64,000 nt of DNA from Mesorhizobium huakuii (GCF_014189455.1 NZ_CP050296.1:4522001-4586000); one strand, 5' to 3'. Numbered from the stretch's first letter, positions 25,702-35,518 are shown. Notes: a model not told the origin generated them from the letters alone. Numbers and translations are program-made.

Positions 25702-26067
25702 TCAGCTGGAAAGCAGGCGTTCGAGTGTGGTGTTCAGTTCGTCAAAGCTGAACGGTTTGCGAAGGACGGCACGATTGCTGAAACCATCGCGCATATCGCG
25801 ACCACTGTTACCCGTCGAGTAGATGAACGGCACACCGCGCTCCGCAAGCGCATCGGCCACGGTATTGCTGTCGTCGCCGTCGAGATTCATGTCCAGCATT
25901 GCGGCATCGAAAGTCTGCGCTTCGATCAGGGCGATCGCCTTTTCGATCGTAGCGGCTGAGGTCACCGATTGGCATCCAAGATCGCCCAGCATGTCCTCAA
26001 TCATCATCAGGACCAGAATTTCATCCTCGACAACGAGCATGCGCCGGCCGGAAAGCAGTTTATCCAT
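25702..26067 (-). CDS. single-domain response regulator (receiver only)
   Basis: A CheY-like receiver of 121 residues without an output domain. The acidic pocket (VVEDE), phospho-acceptor Asp in AAMLDMNLDG, the switch Thr/Ser in IYSTGN and the conserved Lys in LRKPFS are present. The start overlaps the histidine kinase stop by eight bases, so the two form a pair. Receiver-only partners of HWE kinases in rhizobia often act in the general stress response or in phosphotransfer rather than directly on DNA. Confidence 0.87.
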   Translation of the reverse strand: MDKLLSGRRMLVVEDEILVLMMIEDMLGDLGCQSVTSAATIEKAIALIEAQTFDAAMLDMNLDGDDSNTVADALAERGVPFIYSTGNSGRDMRDGFSNRAVLRKPFSFDELNTTLERLLSS

Positions 26068-27160
26068 CGTGAATTCCCGGTACCGGAATGTTCATCGTGC
26101 AGATCAACCCGTCCGGGCGATAGTCAAGCTGCACAGTGCCTTCGAGTTCGTGGGTGAGGCCGCGCTCGATCACGCGCGAACCGAACCCCTGTCGCGACGG
26201 TGGCGTAACCGGCGGTCCATCCTTCTCCCGCCAGCAAAGGATCAATCGACGGTCATCCGGCGCCGGCTCGATCGTCCAGTCGATCCGGATCGAGCCTTTG
26301 TCATTGGAAAACGCACCATATTTCACCGCGTTGGTCGCGAGTTCGTTGAAGGCGATGCCGAGCGCCAGTGCCGCTCTTGTCGAAAGGCGGATGTTCTCGC
26401 CTGATATCGCCAGACGTTCCGCCCGCCCGTCGGTGACGTCGAACGGTTCCAGGGCATCGTGAAGCACATCGAGCAGCCCGGCGCTGTGCCAATTTTCACG
26501 GGTCAGCAAATTGTGCGACCGGGAGAGCGCAAACAGCCGGGACTCGACGGCTTCGCGGATCGCCCGTGGATCGGAATTGGCTCGCGATGCCTGCCAGACG
26601 ATCGACTGCACCGTTGCCAGCGTGTTCTTCACGCGATGGTTCAGTTCGTCGATGAGCATTTTGGATTGTGCCTGCTCCTCCTTGTGTTTGGTCAGATCGA
26701 CGAAGGAGGCGAAATACTGAACGATGGCGCCGCTCTTGTCCTGGACAGGATTGGCGAAAAGACTCGCCCAGAATTCACTGCCATCCTTACGCCTGTAGAG
26801 GATTTCCGTGCCCGCCTCCGCATTGGCTTCGAACTCCGCCTTGATACGTTTCAGCGCCCTGGCGTCGGTGCTGTCCGCCATCAGGAAATTGAAGGGCTGA
26901 CCCAGGACCTCTTCCCTGGCGTATCCGGTCAGCGCGAGGAAGGCGTCATTGGCAAAAATGATGGGGTTGCCGGGTTCTTTCGCATCGGCAAAAACCATGG
27001 CCATTCGTGTTGTCTCGGCGGCAACAACGAATGGGCCAAGCTCGTCGTGAAAGCCCGCGACTTCGGCTTCGGCCTCCTGCTGCTCTTCGGACTTGGCGAC
27101 TACGCTGGACATGTCGTCAACCGGTCGGCGTCCACTATGCCGTTGACCGCCATCGCGCAT
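26060..27160 (-). CDS. HWE-family sensor histidine kinase with LOV-derived PAS domain lacking the photoactive Cys
   Basis: Cytoplasmic sensor kinase, 366 residues from ATG 27160 (350 from ATG 27112; neither has a good ribosome-binding site). Residues about 45-160 form a PAS domain closely resembling bacterial LOV photosensors (PIIFANDAFLALTGYAREEVLG). The LOV core GxNCRFL is replaced by GQPFNFL, so the flavin-adduct Cys is Phe90. The flavin-contacting Gln of the last strand (ASQVDVT in Brucella-type LOV kinases) is also changed (ASFVDLT). The kinase half has the HWE H-box LNHRVKNTLATVQSI (His175), N-box NELATNAVKYGAF, and the WxE motif CWREKDG. It is followed by its receiver. Confidence 0.86.
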   Translation of the reverse strand: MRDGGQRHSGRRPVDDMSSVVAKSEEQQEAEAEVAGFHDELGPFVVAAETTRMAMVFADAKEPGNPIIFANDAFLALTGYAREEVLGQPFNFLMADSTDARALKRIKAEFEANAEAGTEILYRRKDGSEFWASLFANPVQDKSGAIVQYFASFVDLTKHKEEQAQSKMLIDELNHRVKNTLATVQSIVWQASRANSDPRAIREAVESRLFALSRSHNLLTRENWHSAGLLDVLHDALEPFDVTDGRAERLAISGENIRLSTRAALALGIAFNELATNAVKYGAFSNDKGSIRIDWTIEPAPDDRRLILCWREKDGPPVTPPSRQGFGSRVIERGLTHELEGTVQLDYRPDGLICTMNIPVPGIHDG

Positions 27161-27326
27161 CTCCCGTGATTAAGGGGCGAAAGCGTGATCGACTCTTTCA
27201 ATCGCCAGCGCCCACTCACAGGCTGGCGACACCTGCTTTGTACGCTTCCGACAGTCAGTTAGCGAGTCATTCCGCGCCCCGCTGAATTGTCAGCCGATAC
27301 GCTGATCTTCGCTGGAACGGCACCAT

Positions 27327-29222
27327 TCACGTCGCTTTGCCGACCGCCGCGTCCATTCCCATCTCTTCCTGCGAAATGTCGTCGAACGAAGCGTAGTTCA
27401 TATTGTAGAGGCGGGCGTAGAGGCCTTTCCTCTGCATCAGCTGTTGGTGGTTGCCGCTTTCGACAATCTCGCCATTCTGCAGCACGATGATGCGGTCGGC
27501 GCCGCGTATGGTGGCCAGCCGATGGGCGATGACCAGTCCGGTGCGGCCCTCCAGCAGTTTGATCAGCGCCTTCTGGATCAGCATCTCGGTGTAGGAATCG
27601 ATGCTGGCGGTGGCCTCGTCGAGCACGAGGATCTTGGCGTCGGCCACCAGCGCGCGCGCAAAACTGATAAGCTGGCGCTGGCCGAGCGAGAGGTTGCCGC
27701 CGCGTTGCTCGAGTTCGGTGTCGTAGCCATCGGCCAGCTGCTCAATGAAGTCGTGCGCACCGACGGCTTGTGCCGCGCGCACCACTTCGTCGCGGCTGGC
27801 TGATGTCTTGTGGTAGCGGATGTTTTCCAGCACCGTGCCGGAGAACAGGAACGGCTCCTGCAGCACCATGGCCACCTGATCGCCCAGCGAATCCTGCGTC
27901 AGGTCGCGCACATCATGGTCGCCGACCAGGACCTTACCCGACCAGACATCGTAGAAGCGGTGCACCAGCGCCATGGAACTCGACTTGCCCGACCCGGTCG
28001 GGCCGACGAGCGCGACCGTCTCGCCCGGATTGACGCGAAACGAGATGTTCTTCAGCACCGGCTGGTTCGGCCGGTAGCCGAAGGTGACGTTCCGAAACTC
28101 GACCGAGCCGTCCATGTCGCGCGACAGCGCCACCGCATTGTCCTTGTCGCTGACATCCACCGGCACGTCGAGCACTTCGGAGATGCGCTGGCCCGAAGCC
28201 ATGGCGCGCTGCATGACACTGTACTGCATGGTGAGCGAGCGGATCGGGTCGAAGAAGCGCTGGATGTAGAACAGGAACGCCACCATGACGCCGACGTCGA
28301 GGCTGTGCGACAGCACCATCGAGCCGCCGACGACGATGACCGTCGCCATGGCGATGCCGGTCAGCGTGTCGACGATCGGCACCATCAGCTGGGCATATCT
28401 GGCCGACCGCAGATGGGCGTTGAGGTTGGCGAGCACCTTCTCGTCATAGAGGTCGAAATTGACGTGCTGGCGCTCGAGACTCTGCACAGTGCGCACGCCA
28501 TGGATGCCTTCGGCCAGCGCACCATTGGCGATCGAATTGGTCTCGTGCGCGGCCATGAAGGCGACCTTGGCGCGCGGCAGCCAGAACAGCCGCACGATGA
28601 ACAGCATCGGCATGGTCGACAGCGTCAGCAGTCCGAGCCGGAAATCGAGCCACAAAAGGACGGTCACGATGCCGAACAGCAGCACGATGTCGCCCACCGA
28701 CATGACGGACGTCTCTAGGAACTCCTGCATCGAATTGACGTCGCCCTGCAGGCGCGACATCAGCCGGCCGACCTCGGTCTTGTCCATGAAACTCAGGGAC
28801 ACGCGCTGCAGATGGCTGAACATGGCGCGGCGCAGGTCGGACAGCACGTTCTCGGCCACCTTGCCGACGACACTTTCCTGCACATGGCTGGCGGCATAGT
28901 TGATCAGGATAATCACAGCGAAGATGCCGGTTGCCCAGATCATCACCGAACGGTCGAGCCTGCCCGGCGCCATGCCGTGGTCGATGGCGTAGCGGATGAC
29001 CAGCGGGATCGCCAGCTGCGTCAGCGTGAACACCAGCACCGCCGCGACCGAGATGAAAATCCGGCCCTGATACGGTCTGACGAAGCCCCAGATGCGCCTG
29101 ACGATGCGCGGATCATAGGCCTTGCCGAAAACCTCTTCCTCGTCGCGATGCGAGCCGACCACCGCCTTGGTCGGCCGCCCGCTTTTGTCCTCCTTCTCGT
29201 CGTCGTCCTGCGTCGACATCAT
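27327..29222 (-). CDS. ABC exporter half-transporter B (canonical ATP site residues)
   Basis: A 631-residue half-transporter: polar N-terminus of about 45 residues, six-helix exporter membrane domain (residues about 60-350), then the ATPase. Walker A GPTGSGKSS and Walker B ILVLDEATASID with the catalytic Glu are intact. The signature is LSLGQ (511-515) rather than LSGGQ. It overlaps the upstream partner gene in an ATGATGA arrangement, with GAGGGAG before ATG 29222. It is the consensus-Walker member of a heterodimeric multidrug or lipid exporter. Confidence 0.87.
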   Translation of the reverse strand: MMSTQDDDEKEDKSGRPTKAVVGSHRDEEEVFGKAYDPRIVRRIWGFVRPYQGRIFISVAAVLVFTLTQLAIPLVIRYAIDHGMAPGRLDRSVMIWATGIFAVIILINYAASHVQESVVGKVAENVLSDLRRAMFSHLQRVSLSFMDKTEVGRLMSRLQGDVNSMQEFLETSVMSVGDIVLLFGIVTVLLWLDFRLGLLTLSTMPMLFIVRLFWLPRAKVAFMAAHETNSIANGALAEGIHGVRTVQSLERQHVNFDLYDEKVLANLNAHLRSARYAQLMVPIVDTLTGIAMATVIVVGGSMVLSHSLDVGVMVAFLFYIQRFFDPIRSLTMQYSVMQRAMASGQRISEVLDVPVDVSDKDNAVALSRDMDGSVEFRNVTFGYRPNQPVLKNISFRVNPGETVALVGPTGSGKSSSMALVHRFYDVWSGKVLVGDHDVRDLTQDSLGDQVAMVLQEPFLFSGTVLENIRYHKTSASRDEVVRAAQAVGAHDFIEQLADGYDTELEQRGGNLSLGQRQLISFARALVADAKILVLDEATASIDSYTEMLIQKALIKLLEGRTGLVIAHRLATIRGADRIIVLQNGEIVESGNHQQLMQRKGLYARLYNMNYASFDDISQEEMGMDAAVGKAT

Positions 29223-31102
29223 GCGGCTCCCTCGAGGCGGTCGTCGTCCGGCCGCAGCTGCAGGTCGTAAAGCGCGCGATAGCGACCGCCGAGCGCAAGC
29301 AGCTCCTCGTGCGTGCCGCGCTCGACGATGCGGCCGCCTTCGACGAACAGGATCTGGTCGGCATGCATCAGCGAACTCAGCCGATGCGAGATGATCAGCG
29401 TCACGCGATCTCTGGCGAAGCGCTTCATCGCCGCGCGGATGCGCTGCTCGGTGCCGGCGTCGATGGCGGCGGTGGAATCGTCGAAGACCAGAACCGATGG
29501 CCGCAGCATCAGGCTGCGCGCGATGGTCAGGCGCTGCCTCTGGCCGCCGGAAAGCGAGGCGCCGCGTTCGCCGACGACGGTGGTGTAGCCGGCTGGAAGC
29601 CCGATAATGTAGTTGTGCAGCTGGGCATACTCGGCGGCTTGCCCGATGCGGGTCTCGCGCGCCCAGGGATTGCCATAGGCGATGTTGTTCTCGATCGAGG
29701 TGGTGAACAGGAACGCGTCCTGCTGCACGACGCCGACCGCCTTGCGCAGCGATTGCAGCGTGACCTTGCTGATGTCCTGGCCGTCGATGGTGATCGCGCC
29801 CGAGGTGACGTCGTAGAAGCGCGGGATCAGATGCGCGATCGTCGACTTGCCGCTGCCGGGCGGGCCGACAATGCCGATCGTCTGGCCGGGCCTCGCCTCG
29901 AAGGAGATGCCGGACAGGGTCGGACGGTCGCCCGCGCCCGCATAGCGGAAGCCGACATCGTCGAAGCGCAGCACGCCCTCGGTGATGACGAGATCTCTGG
30001 CGTCGGGCGCGTCCTTGATGTCGAGTTCGGTGTCGAGCAGTTCGAACAGCCGCGTGCCGCAGGTCGAGGCGCGCGCGAACGAGTTGACCATCAGGCCGAG
30101 CTGGCGCACCGGCATCTGCAGGATGGTCATGAAAGTGAGGAACTGCGCCAGCGTGCCGACGCTGATCTGGCCCGCAATCACCTTCTGGCCGCCGAACCAC
30201 AGCACCAGGCCCATGGCCGCCAGGAAGGAAAAGTTCATGGCGCTGGTGTTGGAGACGCGGATGTCGACGCGCTCATTGGCCAGCTCCAGCGCATCCTGCT
30301 TGGCGCGGTCGAATTTTTTGAGCTCATGGCGCTGCGCCGCGAAGGCGCGTACGACACGGATGCCGCCGAGATTCTCGTCCATCACCCGGCTCAGCACCGA
30401 CAGCCGCTCCTGCAGCGTCAGCCAAGTGCTGCGCAACTTGAGCTGCGTCACCGAGGAGCGCCAGGCGACGAACGGCACGAAGCTCAGGCTGAGCAGGCCG
30501 AGGACGAGGTCGGTGCTGATCAAGAGATAGGCGCCGACGCCAATCAGCACGCCGAGCAGGACCACGCGCAGGATTCCGGTGGAAAAGAACATACGCACGC
30601 CGTCGAGATCGAGCAGCCCGAGCGTGATGAGATCGCCGGTATGAACCTTGTCGTGGTAGGCAAAGCTCAGGCGTTGGATCTTCTCATAGAAGGCCAGCCG
30701 CAATTCGTAGCCGGTTTGATGGCCGACGGCCTCGCCATAATAGTTCTGCGCCATGGTGAAGAGACCGCGCAGGATGCTGACGACGAGCAGCGTGAGCGCC
30801 GTGTGCCACAGCGCCTGTTCCGCGACAGTGCCTCCACTCGCGGCCATCACGCCTTGCGCCTGGTCGATGGCGCGTCCCAGGAGGCGAGGGATGAAAAGCT
30901 GCAGCGTCGCGGCGATGAAGGTCGAGACGAGGGTGATGGCGACCTGCCAGGGATGGCGCAGCGTCATGCGCACGATACGCAGCAAGGTGCTGAGGCCTTT
31001 GCCCCAGGAGGCTTCCGCCACATGGGCAAACGATTTGCCGCGCTTCGCCGCGCCGCTGGTTGCATCCGTAGGCAAGGAAAATATCCAGTCCAATCCGGAC
31101 AT
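29219..31102 (-). CDS. ABC exporter half-transporter A (degenerate Walker B)
   Basis: A 627-residue half-transporter with a six-helix membrane domain and C-terminal ATPase. Walker A GPPGSGKST and signature LSGGQRQR are canonical, but Walker B is VLVFDDSTAAID: the catalytic Glu is Asp542. The partner encoded next has an altered signature, LSLGQ. These two changes fall in the same composite ATP site of the dimer, exactly the asymmetry known from TM287/288, LmrCD and BmrCD. ATG 31102 begins MSGLDWIF. The cargo is not evident. Confidence 0.87.
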   Translation of the reverse strand: MSGLDWIFSLPTDATSGAAKRGKSFAHVAEASWGKGLSTLLRIVRMTLRHPWQVAITLVSTFIAATLQLFIPRLLGRAIDQAQGVMAASGGTVAEQALWHTALTLLVVSILRGLFTMAQNYYGEAVGHQTGYELRLAFYEKIQRLSFAYHDKVHTGDLITLGLLDLDGVRMFFSTGILRVVLLGVLIGVGAYLLISTDLVLGLLSLSFVPFVAWRSSVTQLKLRSTWLTLQERLSVLSRVMDENLGGIRVVRAFAAQRHELKKFDRAKQDALELANERVDIRVSNTSAMNFSFLAAMGLVLWFGGQKVIAGQISVGTLAQFLTFMTILQMPVRQLGLMVNSFARASTCGTRLFELLDTELDIKDAPDARDLVITEGVLRFDDVGFRYAGAGDRPTLSGISFEARPGQTIGIVGPPGSGKSTIAHLIPRFYDVTSGAITIDGQDISKVTLQSLRKAVGVVQQDAFLFTTSIENNIAYGNPWARETRIGQAAEYAQLHNYIIGLPAGYTTVVGERGASLSGGQRQRLTIARSLMLRPSVLVFDDSTAAIDAGTEQRIRAAMKRFARDRVTLIISHRLSSLMHADQILFVEGGRIVERGTHEELLALGGRYRALYDLQLRPDDDRLEGAA

Positions 31103-31444
31103 TAGCCCGGACGAATGAAGCAGACTCAGTTCAGATGGCGCGATGTTACGCGTGTCCGACTTGACCCTTCAAGGGGCCAATGGCGGTATCGCACTGTGCC
31201 TGACAGGCGGTGCCGCTATTGGTCGTTAATGGGCGCTTGCGGCCTTGCGGTCAAAGATCATGGGAGGGTGTCGATGCGACATTCACTGGCATAAACAATT
31301 TTATGGCATTGACGCGCAGATTCTCCAGCTCGACCCAGCCTTGACGGACTATCAGTTCTGTCACGCATCGCCGACATTCCACGCACGCGGCCGATCCGGC
31401 AGCGAGGGCCGACATCGGCGTGAATACCAAGAGGGCAGTCTTCT
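31103..31444. other. intergenic region without a recognised gene
   Basis: Divergent spacer between the ABC exporter and the amine-oxidase gene, 342 bases. Small frames on both strands (31245-31448 plus, 31251-31451 minus) start with rare codons and match nothing recognised. Promoters of the two flanking genes must lie here; no clear box was found. Confidence 0.4.
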
Positions 31445-32791
31445 TTGACAAATTTTCCCTTCACCGAAGCCATGCCAATCCAGTTTCAAGCGCCGTTGCC
31501 GAAGGCTTCGGAGGTTGTGGTCATCGGCGGTGGCGTCATCGGTGTGACCACGGCTCTGTTCCTGGCGCGACGCAACATTTCAGTGACATTGCTGGAAAAG
31601 GGCCGCATCGCCGGCGAGCAATCGTCGCGGAACTGGGGCTGGATCCGGCAGCAGGGTCGCGACGCCGCTGAACTGCCTGTTGTCATCGAAGCGCAACGCC
31701 TCTGGCGTCAACTGGCCGAGGAATGCGGCGAAGACATCGGGTTGAAGCAGACCGGCGTTACCTATCTTGCGCGAACCGACAAGGAGATGGCCGGCTTCGC
31801 GAAGTTCTTGGAAGTAGCCGAGATGCACGGCGTCGACACGCGTCTCCTCGATCAAGCCGGAACAGCCAAGCTGATCCCGGCCATGTCGCGCTCCTTCAAG
31901 GGTGCGATGACCACGCCATCGGACATGCGCGCCGAGCCTTGGGTCGCGGTGCCAGCACTTGCCCGCCTGGCCGCCCGGGAGGGTGTCACCATCATCGAGA
32001 ATTGTGCGGCGCGCATGCTCGACATAGCGGCTGGTCGCATCAGCGGGGTCTGGACCGAGCAGGGCCGCATCGCCACCTCGAACGCGGTCTTGGCGAGTGG
32101 TGCGTGGACGTCACTCTTCCTGCGCGCCCACGGCGTTTCCATCCCGCAGCTCAGCGTCAGGGCGACCGTCGCCGCGACCGGACCCATGCCCGAAATCCAT
32201 GCGGGAGCCGTTGCCGACGAACACATCGCATTCCGGCGCCGGCAGGATGGCGGTTACACGCTGGCATCGGGAGGCTCCAATCAGCTGTATGTCGGGCCTG
32301 ACGCGTTTCGTCACGCGCGCAAATATGTTCCGGCCCTGATGGCCAATCCTTTTGGCACCCACTATTTGCCGGCCGCGCCGCGAGGCTATCCGGACGGCTG
32401 GTCAACCCCACGCAGATGGAACGCGGACGAGGAAAGCCCGTTCGAACGGATGCGCATCCTCAATCCGGCTCCGAAAACCTCGGCGCTGCGCGATATCGAC
32501 CGCGAATTCACCGCACTTTTCCCGCATTTCAAGACGGTGCCGATCAAGGCGAGCTGGGCGGGCATGATCGATGCGATGCCGGATGTCGTGCCGGTCGTTG
32601 ATCGTGCCGCCGAAATTCCGGGTCTCGTTATCGCCACCGGGATGAGCGGTCACGGCTTTGGCATCGGACCCGGCATGGGCCGCGTCGTGTCCGACCTCGT
32701 CCAGGGAAACGAGATCGGACATGATCTTCACAGATTCCGTCAATCCCGGTTCAGCGACGGCAGCCCGATCAAGTTGGGACCCAGCCTCTAG
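31445..32791 (+). CDS. FAD-dependent oxidoreductase (DAO family, amine/amino-acid oxidase type)
   Basis: Flavoprotein of about 440 residues. FAD-binding motif VVVIGGGVIGVTTALFLARR, then GRIAGEQSSRNWGWIRQQGRD, a variant of the region contacting flavin in D-amino-acid dehydrogenase and opine-oxidase relatives; the C-terminal flavin motif is ATGMSGHGFGIGP. TTG 31445 has GAGGG nine bases upstream and is used; ATG 31472, nine codons later, has no such site. The substrate is unknown. The gene is followed at 131 bases by a 2-hydroxyacid dehydrogenase. Confidence 0.8.
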   Translation: MTNFPFTEAMPIQFQAPLPKASEVVVIGGGVIGVTTALFLARRNISVTLLEKGRIAGEQSSRNWGWIRQQGRDAAELPVVIEAQRLWRQLAEECGEDIGLKQTGVTYLARTDKEMAGFAKFLEVAEMHGVDTRLLDQAGTAKLIPAMSRSFKGAMTTPSDMRAEPWVAVPALARLAAREGVTIIENCAARMLDIAAGRISGVWTEQGRIATSNAVLASGAWTSLFLRAHGVSIPQLSVRATVAATGPMPEIHAGAVADEHIAFRRRQDGGYTLASGGSNQLYVGPDAFRHARKYVPALMANPFGTHYLPAAPRGYPDGWSTPRRWNADEESPFERMRILNPAPKTSALRDIDREFTALFPHFKTVPIKASWAGMIDAMPDVVPVVDRAAEIPGLVIATGMSGHGFGIGPGMGRVVSDLVQGNEIGHDLHRFRQSRFSDGSPIKLGPSL

Positions 32792-32921
32792 ATCGTGTCG
32801 CAACTTGCCGCGGGTTTGCCGCCGGTGATCGACCTGACACCCTTCCGGGCGGATAGGTTCTGATTATTCAGGACACCTGCTGTCGCAGCGGGCCTGCCGT
32901 TCTTGCTTTGGGGGAAACGAC

Positions 32922-34361
32922 GTGACCGCAAATACCAGCTCACAGGCCGGGGAGCCGATCGATCCGCAAAGCGTCTACGCCGTGCTGATCTGCGACCTGG
33001 TCGGCCTGCGTTTCGGACCTGACGGCAAGCCTGATCCAAGCGAAGTGCGCGCCCATATCGAAGCCAAGGGCGGCCGCTTCCACGCGGAGGCACTTGGCGA
33101 CAAAGCAAGCCTCGAGCATGGCCGGGTGCATTTCTTCTACCAGCCGGATCTCAGCACGCGTGAAGAGCTGATCGAAGCCGCGGGCGATGGATGCTACGAT
33201 GCCGTCATCGCCGCCGCGACCTTCCTGCCCGCCGAGACCGTCTTTCCGCTGGCCGGCGTGCGGATCGGCGCCGGCACCGGCAATATGGGCTCGCGCTCCT
33301 GGGGTGGAGGCAGCGGCGAGGGCGGCACCGCCGTGCTGATGAACACGCCCGGCATCAACAGCCGCGCCACGGCGCAGATGGCGATGAAGGCGATTTTGAA
33401 CGTGCTGCCGGATCTTCCGGTCGACAGGCTTCACGAGCGGGTGGCGCGCGGCGCCTTCGACACGGGCAGGGAGCTGCGCGATTTCCCCACCGAGAAGCTT
33501 GAAGGCAAGACGCTTGCCGTAATCGGCTACGGCAATATCGGCCGCGAGGTGGCCAAGCTCGCCCGCGCCTTCGGCATGCGCGTGGTGATCCACGCCCGGC
33601 CTAGGCACCGCGACTGGATTGAAGCCGAGGGCTTTGCCTTTGCGCCAGACCTCATCGATGCGGCTGAAGGTGCCGATGTGCTCAGCGTCCATGTCGGCCT
33701 CGGCAAGCAGGATGCGCAAACCGGCCGCTACGCCAATGCAGGGCTCATCGGCGCGGACGTCCTGTCCCGCATGAACAAAGGCGCGGTGCTGGTCAATTAC
33801 GATCGCGGCGAGCTTGTCGACGTTGCGGCCCTCGGAGACGCCCTCGATGCAGGCCAGGTGCGCCACGCCGCCATCGATGCCGACCTGTTCAGCGATGCCT
33901 CGACCGGGCGTCTTTCCGGCCCGATGCTGCCCTATCTCGACCTCGTCGAGAAGCATGGCGACAAACTCGAACTTCTGCCGCATGCGGCAGCCGATACCGA
34001 TCATCCCTCGCGCGTCGCCGGCGCCAAACAGGCCGTCGACCAGCTGTTCGATGTCATCTGCCGCAAATCGGTGGCGAATGCGAAGGGCACGGTGCCGCCG
34101 GGCTATCTCTCCCTTGGCGCGACGACGCCCCCCGGCATCGGACCGGTGACGGCGGACCACCTTTTGAAATTGACCGCCGACGAATGCTCCGAGCTGGCGG
34201 ATGTCTGCGATCGACAAGGCCGGTTGTGGCAGGCTCTGTTGGACACGCCGCCTGCCGAGCGCAGCAGGATCGTCGCCGAACAGGGCGAGGAGCTCGTCCG
34301 GATGATCGATCACTTCTGCCTTCTGGCCGAGAAGCTGAATCTCAGGGGGCCTTACCAGTAA
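32922..34361 (+). CDS. D-isomer-specific 2-hydroxyacid dehydrogenase-like protein with C-terminal extension
   Basis: NAD-dependent dehydrogenase. The Rossmann motif VIGYGNIGREVAKLARAFGM lies near residue 200, the substrate-binding Arg in NYDRGELVD, and the catalytic His in LLPHAAADTD. At 479 residues it is longer than typical members (about 310-400); roughly 110 extra residues follow the catalytic domain, including PPGYLSLG and an acidic helix-rich end. A GTG at 32922 follows GGGGGAAA. It may be a phosphoglycerate-dehydrogenase-like or glyoxylate-reductase-like enzyme; the substrate is not clear. Confidence 0.75.
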   Translation: MTANTSSQAGEPIDPQSVYAVLICDLVGLRFGPDGKPDPSEVRAHIEAKGGRFHAEALGDKASLEHGRVHFFYQPDLSTREELIEAAGDGCYDAVIAAATFLPAETVFPLAGVRIGAGTGNMGSRSWGGGSGEGGTAVLMNTPGINSRATAQMAMKAILNVLPDLPVDRLHERVARGAFDTGRELRDFPTEKLEGKTLAVIGYGNIGREVAKLARAFGMRVVIHARPRHRDWIEAEGFAFAPDLIDAAEGADVLSVHVGLGKQDAQTGRYANAGLIGADVLSRMNKGAVLVNYDRGELVDVAALGDALDAGQVRHAAIDADLFSDASTGRLSGPMLPYLDLVEKHGDKLELLPHAAADTDHPSRVAGAKQAVDQLFDVICRKSVANAKGTVPPGYLSLGATTPPGIGPVTADHLLKLTADECSELADVCDRQGRLWQALLDTPPAERSRIVAEQGEELVRMIDHFCLLAEKLNLRGPYQ

Positions 34362-34383
34362 TATCGGGGCGCTAGTCCAGCTC

Positions 34384-35445
34384 TCACGGCTCGATCCGGT
34401 ACCGGTGTGGAACGCCCGTCGCAGCCCGGTTGTGGATCTTGTCGGGCGCTTGACCCGCCAGCACCGCGACTTCGTCGTCGCGCACCGGCGTATAGAGCCG
34501 ATAATATTGATGGCTATTCATGTTGAGTTCGGTTGGAACGACGTCGCTCACGTCCACCGCACTCACCTTGTCGCTGATGGTCGCCATATTGTCGGGTCCT
34601 CCGGCGCCGAGCCGGGGGCCGTTGAATTCAATTCCGGCACTCAGGAAGGTCAGCACCCAATCCTTGTGGGTGTAGTAGACGGTAACGCCACGCCCGAGGT
34701 CTGGCAGCGCCTTTAATTTGTCCTGACGGTCGAAAGCGTCGGAGTCTTCGTCGGCAGCGGCGAGAATGATCTGATTGAAGATGGTCGGAAGATGCGTCGC
34801 CGGTACGGACGGTTGGGTCTCACCGGGTTTTGTATCTTGCGGCTGTGCCAGCAATGCCTGGACGCCAAAACGCAGCATATAGTTTCCCATACTGTGACAG
34901 AGCAGGTGAACGGTTGGACGCTGTGAGGTTGGGGAAAGGCCGGCAAGTTCCGATGCCAACCTGCGGATCACCCGTGCAAACGCGGGACCGCTCTGTCGTG
35001 ACGTTGCCCGGTCATGCTGGTAGCCGATCAATGTGCCCGCGGACGGCCAGCTGAAAACGATGATCTCGGCGTCTATTCCGTAGAAGCTGAGGATCGTCGC
35101 CGCACGCTCGACGCTGTCGGAAAAGGTGTTGAAGAAGCCGTGCGCGAACAAGATGATCGTCTTTGCCGAAACGAATGCCGGATGAAGCGCAGCAAACATC
35201 TGGTCGCTTCCGCGAATTTGAGCCTTGCCTTTCTCGACGAGTATCTTCTCGTCGTACACAAGCAAGGTGCCAGGCACGATCTTGCCCTGTTTGGGGGCTC
35301 CGGTGACCATCACCTGGACCTCTCCGTAGCGAACATCGACGCCTTGAGCCTGGCTGAGATTGGGACCAAAACCGGTGATCCGACCCTGACTGTTCACGAT
35401 CGGGTTTCGATTGCTGACGAAATGGACCTTGTAGGTGTTGGCCAT
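34384..35445 (-). CDS. alpha/beta hydrolase (DUF900 type)
   Basis: A 353-residue protein with the DUF900 hydrolase signature: FAHGFFNTFSDSVERAA, FSWPSAGTLIGYQHDRA and the nucleophile elbow LCHSMGNYMLRFGVQ. The catalytic Ser is in CHSMGN. There is no signal peptide. Base composition is lower in GC than in the catabolic operons around it. It lies 73 bases downstream of the pentapeptide-repeat gene on the same strand, so they may be one unit of foreign origin. The function is unknown; a lipase or esterase activity is possible. Confidence 0.75.
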   Translation of the reverse strand: MANTYKVHFVSNRNPIVNSQGRITGFGPNLSQAQGVDVRYGEVQVMVTGAPKQGKIVPGTLLVYDEKILVEKGKAQIRGSDQMFAALHPAFVSAKTIILFAHGFFNTFSDSVERAATILSFYGIDAEIIVFSWPSAGTLIGYQHDRATSRQSGPAFARVIRRLASELAGLSPTSQRPTVHLLCHSMGNYMLRFGVQALLAQPQDTKPGETQPSVPATHLPTIFNQIILAAADEDSDAFDRQDKLKALPDLGRGVTVYYTHKDWVLTFLSAGIEFNGPRLGAGGPDNMATISDKVSAVDVSDVVPTELNMNSHQYYRLYTPVRDDEVAVLAGQAPDKIHNRAATGVPHRYRIEP

Positions 35446-35518
35446 GGGTTCCTCCAGACGGGATCGGGGGTGCCAGATCAGACAGACGCTCGGCCTTCAT
35501 TGGCCTCCAGGGGACAGT

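Noticed and set aside
29309..31105. 598-codon plus-strand frame opposite the ABC exporter gene
   Set aside because: Antisense of a clear ABC half-transporter; composition typical of high-GC shadow frames.
31251..31451. 66-codon minus-strand frame with a CVECRRC motif
   Set aside because: Starts with TTG, no ribosome-binding site and no recognised homologue; overlaps the leader of the amine-oxidase gene.
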